A DNA stretch of 64,000 bases, taken from Loxodes magnus (Eukaryota > Ciliophora > Karyorelictea > Loxodida > Loxodidae). Of the stretch, positions 10,801 through 22,880 are shown one piece after another. Position numbers and translations under genes: made by a program. The notes beneath the pieces are model-generated. The model worked only from the letters and a program-made list of their open reading frames with translations, was not told the origin of the DNA and made no database searches. Location: the NCBI GenBank assembly GCA_946699065.1, contig CAMPDV010000091.1, positions 186,001-250,000 on the forward strand, written 5' to 3'. Numbering within the stretch: the stretch's first letter is position 1; each line of letters starts with the position of its first letter.

Positions 10801-13679
10801 ATATTGTATAATAATAATAATATTAAAATGAATAAAACTAAATATTAGATTTAAACTTTTAAATGGTTCATGCATTTCCCCTACAAATATTTATGAGAAA
10901 AAAGGTTTAAATATTATTAGTGAAATTTTTGATATTTAATAAAAGAATAGCTTATTCTTTTTATTCTAGAATAAATTTTTAAATAGTTTTTATATTACTT
11001 CAAGAATTTCTGTTAAAATTGAATCATATTAAGGATGTTTCACTTACATTTTTTAATAATTTATATTGTAATAATATTTTAATAAGCTTGGCTTTAGTTT
11101 TTAAAGATTTGCAAATAAATTTAATTATCAAAATTATCTCTGCAAAAGCAAATAAATAAAAATGAAAGCTGGATTTTGCAGATCTATACTGCTTTTTATA
11201 AAACATTAATTACTACTTATGTTAATTTAAGCTAATTTATTAAAAATGAGAAAACTAAAATATTTATTCTTGAGTTATTTGAGACATAAAAGAATTTAAA
11301 AGATAGTTGAACAAATTAATATTTTATTAAAATAAAGTAATAAATAAAAAAAACTTATTTAAATAAATTAAAATATTATAATTAAATCAAATATTTATAT
11401 TTAATCAATACAAATAAAAAGCCTTATTTCTAAAGAAATAATTAAAAAATTAGTACAGATTTATAAATAAATTGTAGTAAATCTTGATTTATTTACTTTT
11501 TTTTTCTTTTTATTTTATAAAGTTTTCAATGTAAAATATTTAAGATTATATATAATTTTTATTTTAAAATTAATTTATGCAACTTAAATTTATTAAACAT
11601 TTATTTTTTCTCTCAGAACTATTTTATCACTTTTTTTATTTTAAAATATCAATCAAATGTCTCTTTTTTGGATATATTAAGCACTCGCTAAATATTATAT
11701 TTTTATTTAGATTTTTTCTAAATATTATGATATAGAAATAAATATCCTGAAGAAATCTTTTAGGCATTATAACTTTTATATCTAGAAAATTAAAAAAGTT
11801 TACTTATAGAAAATAGTTTTAAATATATTATTTTTTAAAAGAGAAAACTTTTATAAATTGAAAAAGGAACTATAACTTTAAGATTTTTTAAGAAAATACC
11901 AAATAATAAGTTAATTTTAAAATAATTAATACAAGAGTCAACTGTAACAGCGAGTTTTTAATTGTTGTAAAATAAACTTAAAATCATAGATAAGTATAAA
12001 ATTTAATTTAGTAAAGTATTTATTAAAGAAGTTAGATTATTCTAGAAGATATGTAATTCGAAGGTAACAAAAGAAGAAAATAGCTAATAAATTCAGATTA
12101 AATTTATTTGTAAAGATGAAACATAGAAAAAGTCTCCCATTATAAAAAAACGAAGGAAACCAAAATTAACTGAATATATTGTCATGGAGAGATTGTATTA
12201 AAGTGAATGACATACGAACTAAAAAATTAAGAAAATAAGAGAAATATTTTCATGTTTCGTTCTCTACTAAGTGATATTTAAATTTAGTTTGACTTAACCT
12301 TTTAAAAAAATATTTCATATTAAACATAATAAATACTCTATACCATTTTTTAATTTTTCTTCTTTTTACTAAAATTTCGATTTCGTTTGCATTTAACTAT
12401 AGTAATATATTTTTTATCAGTCTTTATTATCTATTTCGAATACTTTTTTCTCTATTTGTTTTATTTAAGAAATTTTCATAATTTATAATAAAATTATTTA
12501 ATTTTTCTACTTTAAAACTTTTTATTTAATTACATATTCAGTTTAGAAACTTTTAGTTATAATTTTCATATATAGTTATTTAATCTTTAATAAAAACGTA
12601 AACATTTAATATCCAGGAATTATTAAAAAAATAATTAAATGAATAAAGCCTTTTAATTTCCTATTGAAACTAATCTTATTCTAATTTAAATCATTTTCTT
12701 TAGCTAATATCATATTCTACTTTTAACTAGCAATTATTCCATTATAATTATTTTATTTTGCCTCTTTTTTTAAAGTTTATTAAATAAATTTTTATAAGAA
12801 GGTTTGATTTTTTATTATACTAGTGATTTTAAAATAGTACATATAAAACATCTTAATTAAACAATTTTTTAATTATTTTATTAATTTCTTTATTTTTAAT
12901 TAAAATAAAAATTTTTTATTCTTTCCATAATTAAATAAACTAGCATGGAAATTTAATTTTTGTCTATAAAAATATGGTAAAAATCTGAGAAAAAATGATT
13001 CTATAATAAATAAATAAATTAAAAAATTAATTTATTTAACACATATAAATAATTTGAAAAAATAAGCAAGCAAAACTTATAAATAGCTTTTTTTCAATTT
13101 ATTAAAACAATTAAAAAAATCTTAGAAATATCTAACTTAAAGAGAAAAAAAAAACCTAAATTAAAAAAAAAATTATGAAAATTCAAAAAACGTTAAAATA
13201 AACAAAGTAATTTAGCGTTGAAAATTTAAATACATAATTAATTAAATCAAAAGAGAATGTGTAAAAGAAGAAAAAAATTAAGAAATAAATTTAAAAAAAA
13301 ATTTAAAGTTATTACAAACCAACATTGGCGAATTCTAATGATGTTGAATGTAAAATTAAAAGCAAAACTTATACAAGAAACTTGCATAAAATGACATGAA
13401 AACATACTTTTTGAAAGTTCTGCTCGTGAAACTTGCCGTAAGTTGAATTTTTAAGAATCTTTGAACTTAAGAAAGTAAAAAAAATTAAACGCTAATGAAA
13501 TATGAATGCTGTATAACAAAAGATTAGTAAATCTAGAAATTTAAATGAATTTGGTAATTTTTAATTCTTAAGATCTAATAAGAAATAGTAGCAAAGAAAA
13601 TTTTATAAATTAAAAAAAACCAATTTTTTGAAAATATGGAAAAAAAAAACAATCAATTCAAAATATAGATCTAAGAACT
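10801..13679. other. AT-rich gap; one weak coding-like patch at 12,040-12,290
   Basis: Mostly homopolymer-rich AT sequence. Plus-strand 12,040-12,290 gives a basic peptide with K-K-S-P-I-I-K-K-R-R-K-P-K-L-T-E-Y-I and M-E-R-L-Y, whose composition differs from the surroundings and resembles a DNA-binding fragment, but I cannot place it in a family. Nothing else is supported. Confidence 0.3.
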
Positions 13680-15461
13680 TATTGAATAAAATAACAAAAA
13701 AAAGATTAGGATTTAAACGAACAAGTAGATAAACTAGAGCAAGAAAAACATTCTATAAGAAAAGAAAAGGAAAAATCCGATGAAGATATCAAAAATATAA
13801 AGGAACAGTTAGCTTAGTTTTAAAAACAAATCAAAGCTCTTAATGAATGAAATCTACAACTATAAAAAGAAAACTAAGTTCTCAAGTAAAAAGAAACAAA
13901 TGATTAAGAATAATAATAAGATGTGACAAGTTACGTCGAATAGATTGAGGATTTAAACGAACAAGTAGATAAACTAGAGCAAGAAAAACATTCTATAAGA
14001 AAAGAAAAGGAAAAATCCGATGAAGATATCACAAAGCTAAAAGAATAATAAAAAGAAAATGGAAACAAACTTTCGATTTTTGCAGAAAAATCTTAAACCT
14101 AAGAATATGAATTAATAGAAATAAAATCGTATTCATTCTTTGCAGCAAGCAAAATTAATTTTCTCATTAATCTCTTCATTCCATTAATAAATTCCAAGTC
14201 AAATATTGCAACCTTTTTAGTAAAAAGACATTCTATAATCTATAAATATGCCATCTGTACAATTTCATTAAATTAACTCTATCAAGGATTTTAAAACTTA
14301 GCCTAATATTATAAAAATAGCTCTAATATCTAAAGTGTAATTTCTTAACTCTTATAAAAATATTCTTCTTATAGAATTTTCTAGATGATGGCAACTGTTA
14401 CTTCCGTGCTGTTGGATTTTCTTATCTAGAGCATCTTATTAGATTTTCTACTCCTAATTAACACTTAGATGACTTCATTAATAAATTAGAAAGTAAAATA
14501 GGTTACTACTAAATAAGATCTGATAGCAGTGTTACTCAATAACTTAGAAATAGTTTTATGGATTTACTATACAACTTAAATAAAAGAAAATAGTAAAATG
14601 ATTATTAAATTTAATTATTCTTAACTTAACAAATCTAAGATAATTAAAATAATCTAGATGAATCTTTTGTTTGGACTATGCGCTGCTTAACTGCTAACTA
14701 TTTAGAATCTCACTAGGATTACTTCTAAACTTTTTTCTGAAAAACCCTATGAAGAAATAATAAAAGATGTACTTAAAATGGGTTAAGACGCACAAGGAAT
14801 AGCAATAGGACCTCTCTAAATAATTCTGATGGTAAAGATATAAATAGAAACAATTGATAGAAATTACGATTAACTTTTGTAATTTTATTAGATGAAAATA
14901 GAAGAAAAATGTCCTTTTATCTACATTTTATATAAGCCTGGACATTATGATATCATCTATTCTAGAGAATAAACCAATGCAGATGGTTTTGATGAAAACA
15001 GTGAACAGTTTACAAATCAAAGAGTACTTCCCAGTGGTTACATCATTAGTAATCCCGGAACTCCTTTTTTCATAGATTTGCCACCGATTTAGGATAAAAT
15101 GCCAAAGTAAGAATTTAAGTAATTTAAAATTTAATTTGACTTCAAGTATTAAAGTACACCTTAGCAATCAGTACCAGTATAGTAGTAATAATTATAAAAG
15201 TGTGCAAATTGTCAAATGGAGTATGAATAATCGTCTATAGTAGAGTTATAATGTTATCACTTGATATTTAAAGGAGATTTATAAGATTCGATAAATATGA
15301 GGACAGGATAAAAGATAATATTGAATAACAATGAAGCAGCTAGAAGACCCATCTGCTTGATATGTCAAAGAAATTTGACAGAAGAGGAGATTGAAAAGGC
15401 AGTAGGAAGAGAAAAGTATGAGGAAGCAAAGAGATAGGCAAACTTGAGATTAAGGCAGTGA
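13680..15461 (+). pseudogene. Inverted, broken copy of the OTU family A gene
   Basis: Encodes the same coiled coil with two copies of the 240-bp repeat, then the OTU motif D-D-G-N-C-Y-F-R-A-V-G-F, V-W-T-M-R-C-L-T-A with TGG, P-G-H-Y-D and the C-terminal module ending at TGA 15459-15461. At least three lesions break it: an out-of-frame segment before the catalytic motif, a further shift near 14,730, and single-base differences in the zinc module. The zinc-domain exon and intron are missing. Its partner is the intact minus-strand gene at 6143-8547, about 5 kb away. Confidence 0.85.
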
Positions 15462-15509
15462 ACACTAACTAAGACTTAATTTGAAAAAGTTTAAAGTTAT
15501 AAAATATAC

Positions 15510-16345
15510 AATTAACATTAATTTAGAGAAATTAAGAAATAGAATTACCTAAAATTAAATTTATCTTTTTTTAGAGATGCATATGAGCATCTAGAAATTA
15601 TGAAGTTTATATTAAAAGAGTTAAATTAAAAAGATTTATTTATATTTAAAGATGCTTATGCCGTCTTTCAGCTATTTATCTTTAACTTTACAACAAAAAT
15701 TTAAAAGTATAATTAATCAGCTGGCTTTTTTATATTTTCTCATTAAATTCTTAATTAAATTTTTTATTTAAATATATTAAATCATTCCATTCCTAAACCA
15801 ATTTAAAGCTTGAAATAATTTAATCTATAAGATAATAATCCAGTGTATTTATATATTTAATTTATAAGCCAAGGATGCCTTTAATCCTTAATATAGCTAA
15901 ATTTGCAGTTAATCTAAATTAAACCTTTTTTAAACTATAAATTAATTTCCTAGTACTCAGATTTATTTCTTAAGAATGACTAATAAACTAAATAGAATTA
16001 ATTAATAAATCTAGATAAATCTCCCTTAGTTTATATAACTTGAATATCTCAAATTAAATTTAAAGATTTTCTTTTCTTAGTTAAAACATTTAAGCTATTT
16101 ATTCAAATAGATTTGAATCTTTAGCTTGCTTCTCTAAATTAAGTAATCAAGTTTTATGTAGGTATCAGCATTCCCTTTATCATCTTAAAGATATGATTGT
16201 TTTTATATTTATTCTTAGGTATTTTTCATATAATTCCATACTCTAGGACTCCTTAAAAATAATAGTTCTATTGATCCAAAATATCTAAAAAAGAGATTTT
16301 TATTATTCAGAAGAGTAAATTTAGAATAATTATAAAATTAAAAAA
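15510..16345. other. Intergenic, nothing recognised
   Basis: AT-rich sequence between the OTU pseudogene and the first RING-array gene. It contains a short palindrome (GATGCATATGAGCATC near 15,575) but no coding or element signal that I can support. Confidence 0.5.
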
Positions 16346-18649
16346 ATGAGTTAATGCAATTACCCTCAATGCTTAGAAAATTCGTATGAGCTAAACCTAA
16401 AATGTCCTCATAAGTATTGTAAGAGTCATTTAAGAGAACAGCATAAATAGGCTAAAATTCAAAAGTCTTAGTAGATGCAATTTAGTAGCGAAGTTAATCT
16501 ATTTTACTGCTAAGCTTGCATGAATTTCAAATCTCTTGATTAAAAAGAAGGTGATATTTTGTAGATGCTCATTACAGAAGCTAATCTTAGTGAGTCTACT
16601 TTCTTCATACAAAGTGACTAAATTTAACCATAAAGCCTCTAGATTTAGAAAGCTGATTAGAATCCTATTAACTAATTTCAATTGGCTTATAATCAAGGCC
16701 TTTAAGAGTAGCTTCCTTATAGCATTTAATAGAATCAAGGATAGTCAACCTTTGACTAAAGAAATTTCATAAATTATGCTTTCTAAGATATAAATCAAAA
16801 TAGCAAAATCTAGTAATTTTAGCTTGCTTAAGAAAGAGTTGAAACAATTTCAGCACCTTAAAACCTGTTTGGTCGAAACCAGCAATTTTAAGATAAATAG
16901 TTTCAAAAAAGTATGCAAAATAACTAAAATCCTGCTATCTTACAAGTATAAACTTGCATGTAATGCTAGCAACTTTAATATTTAATCGAAAAGTAAAAAT
17001 AAGAAAGTACATAGTAAATAAATGATTTGAAGTTAGAAATTCAAAAATAGACACAAAAATATTAGACTATTAAAAGTAAAAACATACAACTATTATAAGA
17101 AAACTTTAAGATGAAAAAAGAAATCTAAGATGTAAGCTAAAAATTCATTGCTTTGGAAAATGAATAAGAAAAAGGAAAAAGGTCTTAGCAAGGACAGAGC
17201 TAATAATAAGCTACATACTAACAATAAAATGCTAACCTTTTGAATGAGAACTTAAACTATCATTAAGAAAGCTTTTTATAACCCAAAGAATAAGCTCAAT
17301 TGAATATATAATAGAAACAAAGTTAGGCATAGTCTTAAATATCTCAAGTTGGATAAAACTTAGACAAAGTAAACTAGAGTGAGTAATAGATAAAATAGCC
17401 TTAAGAGACAGTTAGAGAGAATTTATGCTTAAAATGTTACTAATAAAATTATTTAATAGTGTTGACATGCAGTCATAGTTTCTGCAAGAAATGTTTATTC
17501 AATTATATTTATTTAGAAACAGAAGGTCGCTTTATTAGTTATAAAGATGAAAAAGGATTTGGCTTGGGATGTTGTTATTGTAACCGAGAGATAAAATTTC
17601 CTGATATGGAAAAAGTAATCGGTCAAGAGAAATATTAGTAAGCATTGAAAAGAGTTCAAGCTTTAAATGAAGAAAAGGCAAAAAATATCGATAAAGAGAA
17701 CTAATATTATTGCTGCGTCTGTTGTACTTACGATAAGAACAAACTATGCTTTTTGTAGTGTAACCATATAGCATGCTAAGATTGCTTGAACTAAATTATA
17801 GAAGAAGAAAAAGATTTTTGATTTAATCAAAACGAAAATGAAAAAGGTTTACAAATAAAATGTGTCTTAAGTAAAAAAGCAAATTGCAATTATTATTTAC
17901 AAGAAGAAGAGATAAGAGAAATATTAGGGAATCAAAAGTATTTAAATTACATCCAACAAAAAGTTTAAAATAACTTTTAGCATGTTTATGATAGTTAGTT
18001 CAAATACAAGGAAAAAAAGACAGAAAGCTGCCAAATTTGTGGAAAAAGTAGTTAAAGAGATTAAGTATTTTATTATAAATGTAAATGCGATAATGCAATC
18101 TGTTACCAATGTGCTCTTTAGTTTATTAACGAGAAATGCAATTTATGCGGTTATTTCCTAAATTCGAGTGATTATAATCGTCTCAAATAAATGAAGAAAT
18201 AGAACAATTATTTTTGTAATATTTGCTAAAAAACTAATTCAATATACAAGTTTTATAATCTAGAATGTAACCATAGTATATGTAAGTAATGCTGAAATAG
18301 CTATCTTAAGAAATAAATAAGTTAAAACACTGTTAATGAAAAATAGATAGTTTGCCTAATCTGTCAGAATTCTCTAAGTAATTTAGACTTAGTTTAAATA
18401 AATGGAGAGCTAAGTAAAAAAATAAAATTTTAGAGAGCCAAAATTATTTAAAAATAGCCTTAACGAATAAATGCAAAGCATATTTGCTTCAATTGTTCAA
18501 GTCCTGATATTAGATAGCTAAAAAAAAATCATCTAGTTTTTTGCTATTCATGTGCGAAAACGAGATGTCCCAAATGCAATAAGCTCTTATTGCATCACGA
18601 AAGTTGTACTGATGTTTTTCAAGAAGTAGCAGGTCACTTTTATTTATGA
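16346..18649 (+). CDS. RING/RBR-like multi-zinc-finger protein, 767 residues (predicted ubiquitin E3 type)
   Basis: A single unbroken frame from ATG 16346 to TGA 18647-18649, with two internal TGAs as Trp (residues 492 and 650). Order: an N-terminal Cys/His knot with K-C-P-H-K-Y-C-K-S-H-L-R-E; a Gln-rich and coiled-coil linker; a RING (from residue 361) followed by the linker M-E-K-V-I-G-Q-E-K-Y; an RBR-like RING1 (from 456) with E-E-E-I-R-E-I-L-G-N-Q-K-Y; an IBR-like C-x2-C array (from 562); a RING2-like finger (from 624) with C-N-H-S-I-C-K-Q-C-TGA-N-S-Y-L; and a last C4 cluster (from 714). This order resembles RBR E3 ligases with an extra RING at the front. No TGG occurs in frame. A paralogue follows at 20,555. 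E3 activity is inferred from architecture, and the catalytic RING2 Cys cannot be assigned. Confidence 0.8.
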
Positions 18650-20554
18650 ATACTAAGTAACTTAAAAATCTAATCTTTTAAAAAAAAATTTAAATTTCTA
18701 GTTAAAAAAGGAAATCCTATTTATAAAAATTTACACTTACAATATTTAATGTCTAAGTTTATTTTAATTTTAGCTTAAAAGCATTAAAACATTCCATAAA
18801 TTAGACTTATTTTCACATAGGTATTTTAATGTAAATTTATTATTGTAGAATAATTTTCCTTTAGAATTATAAACTTTCTTGCTATTAATTCTGTTTCGTT
18901 TTATATATTTTCCTACTTATTTAATATAAAAGCTATTTTATTTTTAAGAGATTGTTAATCATTTAAACTAAAGATTATATAATCAAATAATAAAAGATAT
19001 GTATAGCTCTGCTTAGATATTGATGACTTTTAATCTTTAATTATCTTTAAAATGATTTCACTAGTTAATATTATAAAAAAGAGTTAATTACCTTAAAAAA
19101 AGCAATTTCCTTATGTTTTTCATTATTCTATTAGTTCTGATTTAGATAAGGATCTATAAATTTTAGCAATGGCTATACTTAGCTTAAATGATAATATTCT
19201 TATCTGTTTTAATACCTCAAATTAAGTTACTTAGCTTAACTAATAGAAGGAATTATATTTCTAGCTCAATTAATTTATGAAAATATTGCTTAAGTTTTAG
19301 ATATTAAAAATAATAATTTCATTAGAGTATTTTATCTATATAATCTAGCAAATCTAAGCTTGAATTATGCTTATCTAAATTACTAATAAAAAATATTGCT
19401 ATAAATTAAGTTTTTCTTACCCAGCATGGTCTAGTTTATGATCAACGCAACGTTTGATAAATTTATTTCTGTTATTTCTACTATGATTTTTATAATAATT
19501 GGTAGCATTCTTGTAAGGATGTAAATAGTTTAATCTCTGCTTCTTAATTTATTAATCCATACCATATTATCTTTAGTGTAGTTGTTTTGAGTAGCAACTT
19601 AAATTATATTTATTTAAATTCTTAAGTTAAAATTAAATCACACACTATTCCAAAAATAAATGTATGATGTAATAATTTAATTTAAGAGTTTTGCTTTATA
19701 TTTCTTATTATTCAAATTTACTAAATTTAAACAATAAAGTTTATCTTGATTTATCTATCTCTTTTACTTATTTAAGCAGAGATTATAATATATTTACTAA
19801 TAAAGCCTTTATTAGTCTTTACACTTCTAATTTATAGTAGAATATAAAATATATAAAGCTAAACTGGTATCAGTTATTAAATCTTTATCTATAACCTTTT
19901 ATTTCTAACCTTTATCTATTTATCATCCTTTTTACCTTTAATATCTCAACCTCTATTATTTTTATATAACATTCTTAAGAATTACAAGGCTAAAGAGATA
20001 GTGCTAAAGATTCATAAAGCATATGCATATTTTCTAGAAAAGATAGATTTATCTAATTACTATCTAGCTTTCTATTACTTTGTTATTACAAAGCAGCTTG
20101 TTTAAATTAAATAATTAGCTAAGATCATATAAAGTAAGACTTAATTAAGTATTAAACTAGTGTCTTATACATATTCACATAGTTATCAATTATAAAGCAT
20201 TAAAGGGCTGCCAATTAGATTTGTCTTAAATTTCTAAATAATAATTAAAGACAAATTAATTTAAGAGTTAGAGCTATGATTATCAGTTAGATGGAGATAA
20301 TTATTTCTATAATAGTTGCTAGTTAATTAATCTAAACCTGCTAATTTAATATAGAAATGGTTAACTAGATTGAATCATTGCATGTTGCTTAGTTAACTTA
20401 AAAATAAGCTTTAGTTTCTTAGTAAAAGTTATAAATTCTAATATTACTTAATAGTTTAAAATCTCAGGAGAGTAGTCATTTTCCTCTGCTTTTATAATAT
20501 TCAAATAAACTGGAAACTTGATAATAAATTTTTCGTTTCATAATAAAAATAAAG
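18650..20554. other. Intergenic between the two RING-array genes
   Basis: About 1.9 kb of AT-rich sequence. I see no ORF with non-random composition, repeat, or element end. Confidence 0.5.
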
Positions 20555-22880
20555 ATGAAGTAGTGTGATTATCCACATTGCTTTGAAAATTAATATGAGA
20601 TCAGCTTAAAGTGTGCTCATGGGTTTTGCAAAAATCATCTTCGAGAATTTCATAAGCAGAGTTAAATCTAATAGCAATAATAAAACCAAACCTATATTTA
20701 AAATTATATATTCTATTGCTAGATATGCTAGCAGTCCTAACATATAGAAGCTAAATTATTTGACTTATTATAAATGCTGGTTTCTGAATACAAGTTAAGT
20801 ACTACTTTCTCATCGGAAATGTTCCAGTCTAAGTATCAAAACTCTAAAGATATTGCTATAAATTTTCAATCCAGTGATTCTTTAAACTTCTGGCAAAATG
20901 AATGCAATTTTAGAGTTAATAAATAGAATCTAAACTAATAATCATCCAGTAATCAATAAAATACTTAGAATAAGGAAGTCTTGTAGTAAAACTTTTAACC
21001 TTATAGTACAAGTTAAAACCAGGAATATAGTTATAATGAGATAAGATAATCAAAAAGTAACTAGGAATAGCAATTTTTAAATTAAGACCTTAACTAGCAA
21101 TGTAAGACAATCCAAGAAAGGCCAGAAGTCTAGTAAAATTTAAGCGAAGAAAATATGCAACTGTAGGAAGAATTAAAATTGCAAAGCCATAAGAATTAGA
21201 TACTTTACTAAGAAAACATAAAACTGAAAAATGAACATGAAAATTGTAGAAAAGAAGTATCCAATATGAATTAATCATAGTAGAATTTAGAAAAGTAGAA
21301 TTAAGCATTACAAGTATAAATTTAAAAATAAGAATTAGAAATTTAAAGCTTGAAGCTACAAATTAAAAATCTTTTAGAATAATAATCAATAAAACTTTAA
21401 AGTTAAGACTAAGGATTAAAAAAAGAAGAATGAAGTGTAAGTCAAGATAAACAGTTAATATAATCTAATTCGAATAAAGAATGAGGGTAAGATTCGTAAA
21501 TTCCATTCAACTAAGATAGTTAAATGGAATAAGCTATTTAGTAAGAATAAGAAATATAAGAAAAAGATTAAAACGAAAAATAAATTTACTAGGCTAAAAT
21601 CTTAAGTCAAAATTCCGATTTGTGCTTAAACTGCAATGATTAAAAATATAATATAATTTTAGCATGCAAGCATTAATTTTGCTAAAAGTGCTTATTCAAT
21701 TATATTTATAATGAAACACAAGGTAATTTTGTAAACAGATAAGGGGAAAAATAGCATGAAATAAAATGTAATTTTTGCAATTATAAATTATCTGAATAAG
21801 AAATTGCTAAAGCTATAGGAGAGGAAAATTATTAAAAAGCAATTTAAAAATAAAGTAATCAATCAAAGCAAAATGAAGAAATAGAAAGAAATTAAGAGTA
21901 ATATGAATTTAAATGCTAAATTTGTGGAGAGCCAAAGGAATAAATTTTATACACTTTATAGTGTAATCACGTAGCCTGCTAATAATGTCTGTATGATTAT
22001 ATCGACTCTGAAACAAATAATAATTTTTTATGTTTAGAATCTGAAAAAGGATATAAAGTTAAATGCTTATTGAATAATGTTTATGGTTGCTAATATGAGA
22101 TTTAAGAAGACGAAATAAAAGAAATTATAGGAGAGGACTAGTTTTACTAAGTTATTTATAAATTAGTCTAAAGGAATAATGATTTGTTTAAATAAAATTA
22201 TTAAAAATTACCTAGGAAAAAACTAAGCCAATGCTTTATTTGCTAAATTAGTTTTACACAGCAAAAGTCCTTTATTTTATAATGCTAGTGTGAATAAGCA
22301 ATTTGCATAGATTGTGCAGTGTGATATATAAGAGAAAAGTGCTTTACATGTGGAAGTATTTTGCTATAAAAAGATTATGAAAGATTAAATTAATAGAAAA
22401 AATGAAGTAAATAAGAATGCAGATAATGCAAATCTATGAAAAGTTAGGATTAATTTAGTTATTTAGGTTGCCTTGATCAATTTTGCAATTTTTGCATGGC
22501 TTAATATTTGAAATTATAATTACAATAAAGAAAAATAGGAGAAAATGATTTAGTTTGTTTAGGCTGCAAATAATCCTTGAGTAATAAAGTTTTATCAAAT
22601 ATAGATGATAGATTTAAGCAGATAAATAAAGAATAAACGAATAGAACTTAAAAGAAGAAATATCTAAAATATAAAAAATGAATAAAAATGCCTGATATGC
22701 CAGAGTTTGAGCAATATTACTTTAATAGAAAACTAAATAATTCTATGTAATGATTGCAGCAAAATAAAGTGCAGAAAATGTTTTACATAAATGAATAAGC
22801 ATTCTAATATTTGCAATGATCAAGATCTGATATGTGCTAAAAACTTCTACTATGATCCAAACTAAAAACAATTAAATTAA
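20555..22880 (+). CDS. RING/RBR-like multi-zinc-finger protein, tandem paralogue (one frameshift near the 3' end)
   Basis: Paralogue of the gene at 16,346, with the same order. The N-terminal knot starts M-K-Q-C-D-Y-P-H-C-F-E-N and has K-C-A-H-G-F-C-K-N-H-L-R-E. After a Gln-rich coil, the first RING begins at residue 357 and has the linker I-A-K-A-I-G-E-E-N-Y. RING1-, IBR- and RING2-like clusters follow. Tryptophan is written both ways: TGG at residue 113, TGA at residues 293, 310, 590 and 617. Near 22,680 the frame is lost in an A-rich run; the conserved end (K-C-L-I-C-Q-S, C-N-D-C, C-R-K-C) continues in another frame to about 22,880. A real frameshift (recent decay), a sequence error, or a genuine stop at TGA 22,679 are all possible. 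It probably acted in ubiquitin transfer like its paralogue. Confidence 0.7.

Noticed and set aside
11024..11206. Minus-strand frame near 11,200
   Set aside because: Lys/Ile/Leu-rich translation typical of AT-rich non-coding DNA; no motif and no second copy in the window.
15575..15592. Palindrome near GATGCATATGAGCATC
   Set aside because: Isolated, short, with no partner site or associated gene; expected by chance at this base composition.
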